This document shows positions 41,193 through 49,376 of a DNA stretch of 64,000 nt, in pieces. The notes below the pieces were generated by a model, which had not been told where the DNA came from, did not search any database, and saw nothing but the letters and a program-made list of their open reading frames with translations. Within the stretch, counting starts at the first letter, position 1, and each line of letters starts with the position of its first letter. Origin of the DNA: Bacteroidota bacterium (lineage in GTDB: Bacteria; Bacteroidota; Bacteroidia; Bacteroidales; WCHB1-69); contig JAEZOU010000003.1 in the NCBI GenBank assembly GCA_023413895.1, positions 1-64,000 of the forward strand, read 5' to 3'. A program made the position numbers and the translations under genes.

Positions 41193-42704
41193 CTATTTCT
41201 CCTCCAAAATTATATTGATAGCTTCACCAAGATATTTATGTAAATCAGAAGCAATGAGCGAGATTGTAGATTCACCCTTTTGCACAGCCACTTCTGCGGC
41301 AACCCCGTGAAGATAGACGCCCAATCGTGCGGCTATCAGCGGATGATACCCTTGCGACAGAAAAGCAAGTAGTACACCCGTCAGCACATCACCGCTGCCT
41401 GCCGTTGCTAATCCTGGATTTCCAGAGAAATTAAAAGAGATTGAGCCATGAGAATCTGCGATTGCTGTGTACGCACCTTTCAGCACTACAACAAGTTGAT
41501 AACGTTTGGCAAATTCGCTCAATTTCTGCAATCGTTCAAAATCATTATTAGCTTTACCTACCAATCGTTCAAATTCTTTATAATGAGGTGTTAGAATTGT
41601 ATTGGGAAGTAAATCTGTCAAATAGGCTTTATTTTCCGCCAAAATATTGATTGCATCAGCATCTATTATCCAAGGCCACGGCTGGTAGGATATCAAATCT
41701 TTCAATGCAGAAATAGTTTGTTGTGTTTTTCCGATTCCAGGCCCTACAGCCATCGCATTTTTCATTGCCAACATATCGTCATCAATACACGAAAAACAGT
41801 CGGCATTTTTATCGGGACTGCAAATTGCTTCAGGCAGAAAAGAAATTAGCTTATCTAGCACAGTTTGCGGTGCATGAAGAGTTAATTTACCCGCACCCGC
41901 ACGCAGCGTAGCCTTTGCCGCCAACAACGCCGCACCCGGCATATTTCGGCAACCTGCAATGAGTAATCCATGTCCCTGCGAACCTTTATGTGCAAACCGA
42001 TGTGGAAGTTGTAGATGGCGTTTCGCGTACGTCCAATTGATAGAACTATATTGTAATGGAAATTCGGGTGGCAATGCTAGACCAATATCTAACACCTTCA
42101 CCTCTCCTACTCTATCGTAATTTTCTGGCATCAGAAATGCTAACTTCATAAACTGAAAAGTCAGTGTTTGGTGAACTTTTACGCCAAGGTTTGCATCTGA
42201 AGTATGTCGATCGCAAAAGAGACCTGAAGGCAAATCTAAAGCAACCTTATAACCTCGAGCTTGGGTAAAAATCGTAATTACACGTTGAAAATCCTCCGAT
42301 AGCGGACGAGACAAACCTATTCCAAACAGCGCATCAATCAACAAAACATTGGAAGATAAAGTTAAATCTTCTAAAAAGTTATTAAAAGGAATTACTTCTA
42401 CCTCTGTATCTTCTAAGCGTTTCCTATTCTGTAAAAACTCAGATGTGGATTTCAAATTGAAAGAGCAATCCACTACCACAACACGAAATTTATTTGCCAA
42501 ATGTCGCGCCACTACCAAACCATCACCACCATTATTTCCAGGCCCGCAAAATATATATACGGAAGTAACTTTGGGACAATAGGACAAGATTGCAGCAGCG
42601 AATACACTTCCTGCTCGCTCCATCAACTCCAATGAGGAGATCTGCTCATTTTGCATAGTAAACTCCTCAGCAGCACGAATTTCTGGAACTGTTAAAATCA
42701 TCAT
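41193..42704 (-). CDS. nnrDE: Bifunctional NAD(P)H-hydrate epimerase / ADP-dependent NAD(P)HX dehydratase
   Basis: About 503 residues: repairs hydrated NADH and NADPH. The N-terminal epimerase (about 1-215) has F-C-G-P-G-N-N-G-G-D-G-L-V. The C-terminal ribokinase-like dehydratase has G-P-G-I-G, T-P-H-Y-K-E-F-E-R-L and G-S-G-D-V-L-T-G (near 435). The frame extends to 42755, but that would run into the upstream DUF4293 gene; the double Met at 42704/42701 gives a normal N-terminus and a 13-base gap. Order in the operon: DUF4293, this gene, two flavoproteins. Confidence 0.93.
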   Translation of the reverse strand: MMILTVPEIRAAEEFTMQNEQISSLELMERAGSVFAAAILSYCPKVTSVYIFCGPGNNGGDGLVVARHLANKFRVVVVDCSFNLKSTSEFLQNRKRLEDTEVEVIPFNNFLEDLTLSSNVLLIDALFGIGLSRPLSEDFQRVITIFTQARGYKVALDLPSGLFCDRHTSDANLGVKVHQTLTFQFMKLAFLMPENYDRVGEVKVLDIGLALPPEFPLQYSSINWTYAKRHLQLPHRFAHKGSQGHGLLIAGCRNMPGAALLAAKATLRAGAGKLTLHAPQTVLDKLISFLPEAICSPDKNADCFSCIDDDMLAMKNAMAVGPGIGKTQQTISALKDLISYQPWPWIIDADAINILAENKAYLTDLLPNTILTPHYKEFERLVGKANNDFERLQKLSEFAKRYQLVVVLKGAYTAIADSHGSISFNFSGNPGLATAGSGDVLTGVLLAFLSQGYHPLIAARLGVYLHGVAAEVAVQKGESTISLIASDLHKYLGEAINIILEEK

Positions 42705-42717
42705 AGCCTTAAAGATT

Positions 42718-43218
42718 TTAGCGCAATCTGTCGGCTGCGCGCACCATCGCCTCATCGCGATAGATAAATCTGCGTGCCAAAACCATCATCACTGCTGGCA
42801 AAAGATAAAGCACCAACACCCAATAAGTGAAAGAACACTCTGTGTCTGGATAAATAATATTAGCTTTAGAAAAAACCACATCAGGATAGATATAATATGT
42901 AAAAGCTAATGCAATAAGAAGCGCAAACATACTGAATGAAACCACTTTAGCCTGCATTTTTCTATTTTTGTACATAAAAATAGAAACTAAAGAAAGAATT
43001 GCTGAAACTATCAATGATAGCGCAATATAAGTTGTTTTTGCAATTACTGAATTTTCAGGTGCAGGTAAGTCCAAACGAACCGTAAAAGCATTATAGACAC
43101 ACATTCCATCTAAATTATCGGCAAAACATCCGACGAAAGTACCAAAAGGCACAAACATTAGTACAATTGTTGCGATAAAAGCAACTAACAAAAAAACTGT
43201 TTGGATTCTTTGAATCAT
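42718..43218 (-). CDS. DUF4293 family membrane protein
   Basis: A 166-residue inner-membrane protein with four hydrophobic segments (about 5-25, 60-80, 90-112, 128-150). The opening M-I-Q-R-I-Q-T-V-F-L-L is typical of the Bacteroidota-specific DUF4293 family. Function unknown. First gene of the operon that continues into NAD(P)HX repair and the flavoproteins. Confidence 0.88.
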   Translation of the reverse strand: MIQRIQTVFLLVAFIATIVLMFVPFGTFVGCFADNLDGMCVYNAFTVRLDLPAPENSVIAKTTYIALSLIVSAILSLVSIFMYKNRKMQAKVVSFSMFALLIALAFTYYIYPDVVFSKANIIYPDTECSFTYWVLVLYLLPAVMMVLARRFIYRDEAMVRAADRLR

Positions 43219-43246
43219 AGTAAAAAATTGTTTAAATTAGAAATTG

Positions 43247-43254
43247 CAAAATTA
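43247..43254 (-). promoter_or_regulatory. -7 box of the DUF4293-nnrDE operon
   Basis: Minus strand TAATTTTG, 29 bases before the DUF4293 ATG; overlaps the stop of the UmuD-like gene. Confidence 0.55.
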
Positions 43255-43647
43255 CACTTTTTTGATGACATACCGAACGACACCCCAAAGAATATCTCTA
43301 TTCCCCTCATTTACAACTACTTCACGAGATGATTTTTTAGAAGAGCAGAGTATAAACTTTCCATTTTCAACCTTTAATCGTCTCAAAGTAAACTCATTAT
43401 CAGGGAAACAGACAATAAGAGCATTCTGTGAAGGTACTACTGCTCTATCTACCAATAAAATATCCTCATTATTTACACCTAGATCAGTATAATTTTCACC
43501 CTTGACTCGGACAAAAAAAGTAGCATCGGGATGCTGTACTAACAATGCATCCAAACTTAAAATCTGGCGTTCTCCAGATTGCGCAGGATTGGGAAATCCT
43601 GACATATAGCCTGAATTTTCTTCTAGTTTTTCTAATGAGAGATCCAT
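43252..43647 (-). CDS. UmuD/S24-like protein lacking the catalytic Ser-Lys dyad
   Basis: A 131-residue protein with the S24 (LexA/UmuD) fold. It retains the cleavage-site-like S-G-F-P-N-P-A (16-22) and aligns through V-R-V-K-G...D-I-L-L-V-D-R-A. Where UmuD has the active-site G-D-S-M, this protein has G-E-N-Y, so the nucleophile Ser becomes Asn52. The general base of F-T-V-K-K becomes F-T-L-R-R, so Lys becomes Arg89. The 37-residue spacing of the two sites is kept. It therefore should not self-cleave. No umuC is adjacent; it follows the GH20 gene by 9 bases. Confidence 0.8.
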   Translation of the reverse strand: MDLSLEKLEENSGYMSGFPNPAQSGERQILSLDALLVQHPDATFFVRVKGENYTDLGVNNEDILLVDRAVVPSQNALIVCFPDNEFTLRRLKVENGKFILCSSKKSSREVVVNEGNRDILWGVVRYVIKKV

Positions 43648-43656
43648 AATCGAAAA

Positions 43657-45954
43657 TTATTCCACGATAATTTCTCCAGCGAACAAGTGTGCATCATATC
43701 CAGCACCCGGATGACCTTCCGGACAATGCTTGATTGATGGAGCGAACACCTTCACGTAACGAGCTTTCGCAGCAGGCATCGGCACCTTTGCATTGATTAC
43801 ATTATCGCCCTCTGATGTTTGATATTGTGCTAGAGAGATTTGAGTTTCGGATTGCCAATTTTTTCCATCATCAGAAATCCAAACAGAAACAGAAAGGGGA
43901 GCAAAAATCCAAGACCCAGGTGCATGCATCAGTTGGACTGTTACAGACGAAAAGGCGGTTTTTTCGCCCAAATCTAACACCACTTCTAAATCATTTGCCA
44001 AAGTTCCTACCCACTTATTCCAAGAACTTGATGTTCCCAAAACGCCATCTGTAAGTGCCAATTCATGTCCACCACTATATTGTGGATTAATATTTTTCAT
44101 TGTATAGGACTTTCCTGTTGAGGGAGAAATCTTATAAGTTTCCTTAAAAGTTGAGCTATAGGGTTTTCCATTTCTGAACGCCATTGCGCAAAGTGTCGAA
44201 TTTTTACGAATTGTTATAGGTTCCATATAGATTTGTGCATTCTCAATTGTGGGAGTTTTTCCGTTTAATGTATATCGAATATCACAATCGGGACAAGCTG
44301 TTTGTAGCGACACCTGCGGACACTTCTCCTCTGTATTCCAATCGGTAGCGGCAGTAACATTAAAATGGCTCTTGGAATAGTTCATTCCTTCCGCTTCAAA
44401 AATAGTAAAATGGTGATTCAACTTCTCGATAAACTTTCCATAATTTCTCAATGATTTGGGTGACCAAACTACTTCTGACAATGCAAGAAGACGTGGGAAA
44501 AGCATATATTCTGCCAACTCCCAATCCTTGATATACTCTGTCCATAAATTAGCTTGTGCACCGATGATATACTTTTGTTCCTCTGCACTAAGTGCACGTG
44601 TAATTGGATCGTAATTATAAACCTTTTGTAACGGCACATAACCTCCAATTGCCAAGGGTTCTGATTCAGGCTCACCCTGATAATAGTTTAGATACAGATA
44701 AGCGCAAGGCGTCATAATTGCTTGATGTTTCTGTTGTGCTGCTGCAATACCACCTTGTTCCCCTTGCCAAGACATAATAATCAAATCATCAGGAACACCT
44801 CCCTCCAATGCTTCGTCCCAAGCAATCACTTTTCTACCTTTTGAAATGATATATTTTGACATTCGATTCAAGAAGTAACTTTGCAATTCAAACTCATCTT
44901 TAAGCCCCTCTTTACGAATACGTTCTTGACACTTAGGACATGCTTTCCAACGAGTTTTTGGGCATTCATCGCCACCAATATGAATATAGGGTGCATCCGG
45001 GAATAGATCCAATACCTCATCAATTACATTTTGCAAAAACTCAAAAGTTTCTTCAGTAGTACAATAAACATCTTCGAAAACGCCCCAGGTTCCTTCTACC
45101 TTGTGAGGGCCACCAGTACAAGAAAGTTCGGGATAAGCAGTAATTGCTGCGCTAGAGTGACCTGGCATTTCAATTTCTGGAATAATTGTCACGTGATGTT
45201 TCTCTGCAAATTCGACGATTTCGCGCACCTCATCTTGAGTATAATATCCGCCGTGAGGAACACCATCGTAACCCAAACCGCTAGAGAAATGGCCAATCCA
45301 AGTTTCATTACGTTGTGATGCTATTGTTTGAAGTTTAGGATATTTCTTAATCTCAATGCGCCAGCCTTGGTCATCAGTAAGATGCCAATGAAAATAGTTC
45401 AACTTATACATTGCAATATGTTCAATATGCTCTTTTACCTCTTCTACCGTTCTGAAATAGCGACAAACATCCAAGTGAGAACCGCGATAAGGAAAGCGTG
45501 GCTCATCTTCGATGCGACATTGCGGAATTAGCACCCTAGCACTATCAATAATAAGACCAGCATTTACTTCCGGAGGCATCAATTGATACAAAGTTTGCAA
45601 GGCATAGAAAACGCCTTTGGGAGTTGAAGCATTGATTTGGATTTCATTTGCAGATATATCTAACACATATCCCTCTTCTGAAACTGTAAAATCCTCAGCA
45701 TTTACTCGAATAAAAGTTGGCATAAGATTTCGGTTTGCTGCCGCAATGTTGATTCCTAATGACGTTTCAAGTTTCTTATTAAAAGTTGCTATTTCCTCCA
45801 TTTGTGGGGAAATTAAAATGGTATTTTTATTCAACAAAAAATATCCTTCTTTAGATTGTAAACTCTTGGGTTCTGGGATAATAGGATAACGTTGTGGTTG
45901 TGCTGACAAAACAAAAAACCACATACTTAACATCAAAAAAACAAACTTTTTCAT
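43657..45954 (-). CDS. Exported beta-N-acetylhexosaminidase, GH20
   Basis: A 765-residue glycoside hydrolase that removes terminal GlcNAc/GalNAc from glycans. Signal peptide ending L-S-A-Q; GH20b domain about 22-150; catalytic barrel about 155-500 with H-W-H-L-T-D-D-Q-G-W-R and the catalytic H-I-G-G-D-E-C; a chitobiase-type C-terminal sandwich about 545-610; and an F5/8 type C (discoidin) carbohydrate-binding domain about 625-765. No lipobox and no evident type IX sorting domain. Typical for host-glycan or peptidoglycan scavenging. The UmuD-like gene is 9 bases downstream. Confidence 0.94.
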   Translation of the reverse strand: MKKFVFLMLSMWFFVLSAQPQRYPIIPEPKSLQSKEGYFLLNKNTILISPQMEEIATFNKKLETSLGINIAAANRNLMPTFIRVNAEDFTVSEEGYVLDISANEIQINASTPKGVFYALQTLYQLMPPEVNAGLIIDSARVLIPQCRIEDEPRFPYRGSHLDVCRYFRTVEEVKEHIEHIAMYKLNYFHWHLTDDQGWRIEIKKYPKLQTIASQRNETWIGHFSSGLGYDGVPHGGYYTQDEVREIVEFAEKHHVTIIPEIEMPGHSSAAITAYPELSCTGGPHKVEGTWGVFEDVYCTTEETFEFLQNVIDEVLDLFPDAPYIHIGGDECPKTRWKACPKCQERIRKEGLKDEFELQSYFLNRMSKYIISKGRKVIAWDEALEGGVPDDLIIMSWQGEQGGIAAAQQKHQAIMTPCAYLYLNYYQGEPESEPLAIGGYVPLQKVYNYDPITRALSAEEQKYIIGAQANLWTEYIKDWELAEYMLFPRLLALSEVVWSPKSLRNYGKFIEKLNHHFTIFEAEGMNYSKSHFNVTAATDWNTEEKCPQVSLQTACPDCDIRYTLNGKTPTIENAQIYMEPITIRKNSTLCAMAFRNGKPYSSTFKETYKISPSTGKSYTMKNINPQYSGGHELALTDGVLGTSSSWNKWVGTLANDLEVVLDLGEKTAFSSVTVQLMHAPGSWIFAPLSVSVWISDDGKNWQSETQISLAQYQTSEGDNVINAKVPMPAAKARYVKVFAPSIKHCPEGHPGAGYDAHLFAGEIIVE

Positions 45955-46005
45955 ATTTTATCTTTACAATAAATAATTCAATAAATTAGATTTTTTTCAA
46001 GAGTG

Positions 46006-46013
46006 CAAAAGTA
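46006..46013 (-). promoter_or_regulatory. -7 box of the GH20 unit
   Basis: Minus strand TACTTTTG, 52 bases before the GH20 ATG; divergent from the purE promoter. Confidence 0.7.
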
Positions 46014-46049
46014 GTGATTTTTTCTAACTCTACACGTCATATTTTTATG

Positions 46050-46057
46050 TATTTTTG
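46050..46057 (+). promoter_or_regulatory. -7 box of purE
   Basis: TATTTTTG, 43 bases before the purE ATG. It overlaps an in-frame upstream ATG at 46055, which therefore cannot be the start. Confidence 0.7.
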
Positions 46058-46099
46058 CTCATTCATTTTTCGATTTTTTTCACTAAAACAATTATAGTT

Positions 46100-46579
46100 A
46101 TGAATGCAGTTATTGGAATCATCATGGGTTCGACAAGCGATTGGAATGTAATGAAAGAAGCTTGCACCGTTTTAGAAGAGTTTGAAATCCCTTACGAAAA
46201 AGAGGTTATCAGTGGTCACCGCACCCCTGATCGAGCTTTTGAGTACGCTTCTACCGCCCGCGAACGAGGATTAAAAGTTATCATCACGGGTGCTGGCGGC
46301 GCTGCTCACCTTGCTGGAATGACCGCTGCAAAAACCACGCTCCCGGTCATCGGCATTCCTATCAAAACCTCTACTCTTAATGGTTTAGACTCTTTATTAT
46401 CAATTGTTCAAATGCCAGGAGGTATTCCTGTTGCAACCGTTGCAATTAACCAAGCAAAAAACGCAGCACTTCTCGCAATCCAGATGTTGGCTATTACAGA
46501 TGAAAAGCTCGCTAAAAAATTAGAAATCTACAAGATCGAGATGAGAGATAAAGTTCTTAATGCTAAATTAGAAGATTAA
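46100..46579 (+). CDS. purE: N5-carboxyaminoimidazole ribonucleotide mutase
   Basis: Converts N5-CAIR to CAIR in purine synthesis. The 159-residue enzyme has G-S-T-S-D-W (about 10-15), S-G-H-R-T-P-D-R (catalytic His), G-A-G-G-A-A-H-L-A-G-M and M-P-G-G-I-P-V-A-T-V-A-I, the class I PurE pattern. The start at 46100 is set by the promoter at 46050-46057. A terminator follows at 46618. No purK nearby. Confidence 0.96.
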   Translation: MNAVIGIIMGSTSDWNVMKEACTVLEEFEIPYEKEVISGHRTPDRAFEYASTARERGLKVIITGAGGAAHLAGMTAAKTTLPVIGIPIKTSTLNGLDSLLSIVQMPGGIPVATVAINQAKNAALLAIQMLAITDEKLAKKLEIYKIEMRDKVLNAKLED

Positions 46580-46617
46580 CAATTTTTAACACTCTTTCTC
46601 TGAACAAACCTAATGAA

Positions 46618-46649
46618 ATACTCGTTGATTTGTCAACGGGTATTTTTTT
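46618..46649 (+). terminator. Terminator of purE
   Basis: ATACTCGTTGA 46618-46628, loop TTTG, TCAACGGGTAT 46633-46643 (11-bp stem with one G-T pair), then seven T. Confidence 0.88.
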
Positions 46650-46654
46650 CTATT

Positions 46655-47035
46655 ATGAAATACAAAATAGTTATTAGGGTTGTTACGAGTTTATTCCTTT
46701 TCTGTTTCCTCTTTCAGGCAAAAGAAAAGCGAGAAACGATTGTAGCTCATATTAATTACACCCTTCCTATTCATAGCATTACAACGATACCCGAAATTAA
46801 TCTTAACAACCTAGAACGTTCATTATACTTACTACTTACTAATCAACTCAATTTATACACCGAAAATGAGAACACGTGTCCCTCAAAAAATAGCAATGAA
46901 TCAACAGTAAATGCAAATACCTTTTTAACATCGAAAAAGCAAAAAATCGATATAATTCTCCGAAAAATTATCTCTTATTCTGCAACTAGGCATAAGTATC
47001 CCCACTTGCCTAAGATTGGAGTGCTTAAAATCTAA
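46655..47035 (+). CDS. Hypothetical small exported protein, uncertain
   Basis: A possible 126-residue protein directly after the purE terminator. Residues 1-20 form a signal-like hydrophobic stretch (R-V-V-T-S-L-F-L-F-C-F-L-F) preceded by K and R. The rest is polar with an N/T-rich middle and a basic C-terminus. No family was recognised, there is no promoter motif, and base composition resembles the surrounding non-coding DNA, so it may be a decayed or chance frame. Confidence 0.35.
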   Translation: MKYKIVIRVVTSLFLFCFLFQAKEKRETIVAHINYTLPIHSITTIPEINLNNLERSLYLLLTNQLNLYTENENTCPSKNSNESTVNANTFLTSKKQKIDIILRKIISYSATRHKYPHLPKIGVLKI

Positions 47036-47396
47036 AATTCTTCGTACTTCATATAATTTTTTTCCAAATTGCTTTCCTCAAAATTTGAAGAAGCAAACCT
47101 ATTTTTTAATATCAAAATCAAAAATTCCAATTATGAAAAACGAAGTAATACATTGTGGGAAAACTATATCCTCAATAAATCCCCAAAGAAATAGATTTAC
47201 CTCCATAGCTTCCTTAATAATCCATTGTTATTTAGGAAGAAACGAAGAAGAATGCTTTCTCAGAATTCAGATTTCGTTATGGATTGTTGTCAATTTTGAA
47301 AGCTATACAATTTTCCAACTTTTTCCACTTTTCACCCTATGCTGCGCACAGCAACACACACCTAGACAGATTGGGAAACGTAACTTTAACATATCT
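47036..47396. other. Poorly coding intergenic DNA
   Basis: No convincing gene. Overlapping frames in two registers are present (for example an open frame to 47486) but lack family features or signals and contradict each other. It may be a decayed gene region. Confidence 0.45.
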
Positions 47397-47404
47397 GGAG
47401 GTGA
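47397..47404 (+). promoter_or_regulatory. Strong Shine-Dalgarno sequence (unusual here)
   Basis: GGAGGTGA, complementary to the 16S rRNA 3' end, 5 bases before an ATG at 47410. The other genes of this window almost never have such a site, which makes it stand out. Confidence 0.4.
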
Positions 47405-47409
47405 CAATT

Positions 47410-47505
47410 ATGAAAAATTCCCAAAGCAACCCAAAACTCGAAAATTTTTCCATCGATACTATCTCATCAGCCATTCTGCTGCCTAAAATGACAAAAAACA
47501 TATAA
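47410..47505 (+). CDS. Possible 31-residue small protein
   Basis: ATG to TAA gives a 31-residue peptide starting M-K-N-S-Q-S-N-P-K-L-E-N-F-S-I-D and ending L-P-K-M-T-K-N-I. It has a polar N-terminal half and a short hydrophobic patch, without membrane segment or Cys. The strong Shine-Dalgarno sequence is the main support. It could be a small regulatory peptide or a leader-type precursor; I do not recognise it. No modification enzyme gene is next to it. Confidence 0.35.
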   Translation: MKNSQSNPKLENFSIDTISSAILLPKMTKNI

Positions 47506-47562
47506 AAATCATTCTTGTAAGCAAAAAAACTGATCAATTGGCGCACTTTTGAAAATTTAATG

Positions 47563-47570
47563 TAATTTTG
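47563..47570 (+). promoter_or_regulatory. -7 box of the hldA-porT-glyS unit
   Basis: TAATTTTG, 19 bases before the hldA ATG. Confidence 0.65.
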
Positions 47571-47588
47571 CAGGTTAATTTTTAGAAG

Positions 47589-48596
47589 ATGACAAATCGA
47601 TTCTTTACGCAAGAAAACAACCACCATATCCTTGTAATTGGAGACGTTATGGTGGATTCATACATAAAAGGGCAGGTTTCTCGAATTTCGCCAGAAGCTC
47701 CCGTTCCCATTTTAGATGTCACACTTCGCGAATTTCGCCTAGGCGGAGCAGCAAACGTTGCTCTTAACCTAAAAAAACTGGGATGTAAAGTTACACTTTG
47801 TGCAATAATTGGTAATGACACGCACGGAGATGATCTTCTTCAACTAATGCACGATGAAGAACTTGACACACAAGGAATTTTGCGTTCCTCAGAAAGACGT
47901 ACCACCATCAAACATCGCATTATCGGAAATCGGAATCAGATGCTTCGCATTGATGAAGAGGACAATTTCTTGTTAACTGAAAATGAAAACGAGCAATTCA
48001 TTGCATCACTCAGCAAAATTATAAACGAAGAGAAAATTGCCGCTATCATTTTTGAGGATTATGATAAAGGCTTACTCTCCAAAAAAACGATTTCTACTAT
48101 TATTAAGATGGCAGAAGAAAAAGGAATTCTCACAGCTACAGACCCTAAAAAACGCAATTTTTTCCATTACGCTGGCGTAACTCTTTTTAAACCCAATCTC
48201 AAAGAATTTTGCGACGCCAACAATCTCAAAATCGAGCCATTCTCCCTACCTCAACTCCAACAATACGCTGCACAATTTGCAGAAAAACAAAAATTTCAAA
48301 TCCTACTTATCACATTATCCGACAAAGGATTACTCCTTTATAGTCGAAGCACTCAAAAATTCATACATATTCCTGCTCAATTGATTAAGGTGAGTGATGT
48401 ATCTGGCGCTGGTGATACCGTAATCTCTGTAGCAACACTATGCTTACTTCATCAACTTTGCGATTACGAGCTAGCATATATTGCAAACTTGGCAGGAAGT
48501 ATCGTTTGCCAATACCCAGGAGTTGTGCCTATTGATATACAACTTTTACAACAAGAGTTAGAGAAATCAAACTTTTCTACAATAAAAGAGCAATAG
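47589..48596 (+). CDS. hldA: D-glycero-beta-D-manno-heptose-7-phosphate kinase (PfkB family)
   Basis: Makes the 1,7-bisphosphate in ADP-heptose synthesis for LPS core. A 335-residue PfkB kinase matching the kinase half of HldE: G-D-V-M-V-D-S-Y-I near the N-terminus, S-P-E-A-P-V-P, G-G-A-A-N-V-A-L-N, E-D-Y-D-K-G-L, T-D-P-K-K-R-N and the catalytic D-V-S-G-A-G-D-T near 272. There is no nucleotidyltransferase domain, so it is the separate-kinase form. Other PfkB sugars cannot be fully excluded. Confidence 0.88.
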   Translation: MTNRFFTQENNHHILVIGDVMVDSYIKGQVSRISPEAPVPILDVTLREFRLGGAANVALNLKKLGCKVTLCAIIGNDTHGDDLLQLMHDEELDTQGILRSSERRTTIKHRIIGNRNQMLRIDEEDNFLLTENENEQFIASLSKIINEEKIAAIIFEDYDKGLLSKKTISTIIKMAEEKGILTATDPKKRNFFHYAGVTLFKPNLKEFCDANNLKIEPFSLPQLQQYAAQFAEKQKFQILLITLSDKGLLLYSRSTQKFIHIPAQLIKVSDVSGAGDTVISVATLCLLHQLCDYELAYIANLAGSIVCQYPGVVPIDIQLLQQELEKSNFSTIKEQ

Positions 48597-48640
48597 CCTC
48601 GTTTTGAATCATCAAAAAGTTAACTTTCAGAAGTAAATTC

Positions 48641-49366
48641 ATGAATAAATTAAAATATCTACTCATCTTACCTCTCATCATATTTATATTATCTGGGCAA
48701 CAACTCTCAGCACAATCAGCATTTGGAGTTCCCAATTTACTAAAATATGATCAAAAACGCTTTCACTTTGGTTTTGCGGTTGGATATAATCTTTTCAACT
48801 TCAATATTCGTACGAAAGCAAACTTTGCTGAATATGATTCTTTGATGGTTGTAAACACCTCACCTCTAAGCGGTTTCAATCTTGGTATTGTTTCCGATTT
48901 ACGCATGGGAAAATATTTTGACCTTCGTTTTATTCCTGGCTTGGCTTTTGGTGACCGCCTCGTCAACTACACTATCAAATACGCATCTGGCAACGAAATT
49001 ATCACACAAAAAAATATCGAATCGGTTTATTTGGACTTACCTTTATTAATTAAGTTCAAATCTTCAAGAATGCACAATGTGCGAGTCTATGTTATTGGAG
49101 GAATGCAATATAGCTTAGACCTAATCTCAGCAGCCAAGAAGCAAGTCTCCAATCCACACGACATTATTCTAAAACTCTATCCGCACGACTTTCAGGCTCA
49201 AGCAGGTGTTGGAATTGACTTCTACTGCACCTATTTCAAATTCTCTACTGAGTTTAAAATGTCATTCGGATTAGTAGATTTATTAAAACAGGAGTCGAAT
49301 CTTTTTGCCTCCAGTATCAGTACACTTAAAACCAAGAACATACAGATTTCATTTTTATTCGAATAA
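48641..49366 (+). CDS. porT: PorT-like outer-membrane protein (type IX secretion)
   Basis: A 241-residue barrel with a signal peptide ending L-S-A-Q. It follows the PorT pattern: H-F-G-F-A-V-G-Y-N near residue 45, G-F-N-L-G-I-V-S-D-L-R-M-G-K-Y-F-D-L-R-F (about 86-105), Y-L-D-L-P-L-L-I-K-F and V-Y-V-I-G-G-M-Q-Y. PorT is required for the type IX system that secretes gingipain-like and gliding proteins in Bacteroidota. The glyS start follows after 10 bases. Confidence 0.88.
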   Translation: MNKLKYLLILPLIIFILSGQQLSAQSAFGVPNLLKYDQKRFHFGFAVGYNLFNFNIRTKANFAEYDSLMVVNTSPLSGFNLGIVSDLRMGKYFDLRFIPGLAFGDRLVNYTIKYASGNEIITQKNIESVYLDLPLLIKFKSSRMHNVRVYVIGGMQYSLDLISAAKKQVSNPHDIILKLYPHDFQAQAGVGIDFYCTYFKFSTEFKMSFGLVDLLKQESNLFASSISTLKTKNIQISFLFE

Positions 49367-49376
49367 ACTTAACAAA

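Noticed and set aside
47133..47486. 118-codon frame overlapping the small Shine-Dalgarno frame
   Set aside because: No family features and unusual amino-acid composition; the overlapping 31-codon frame has better start signals.
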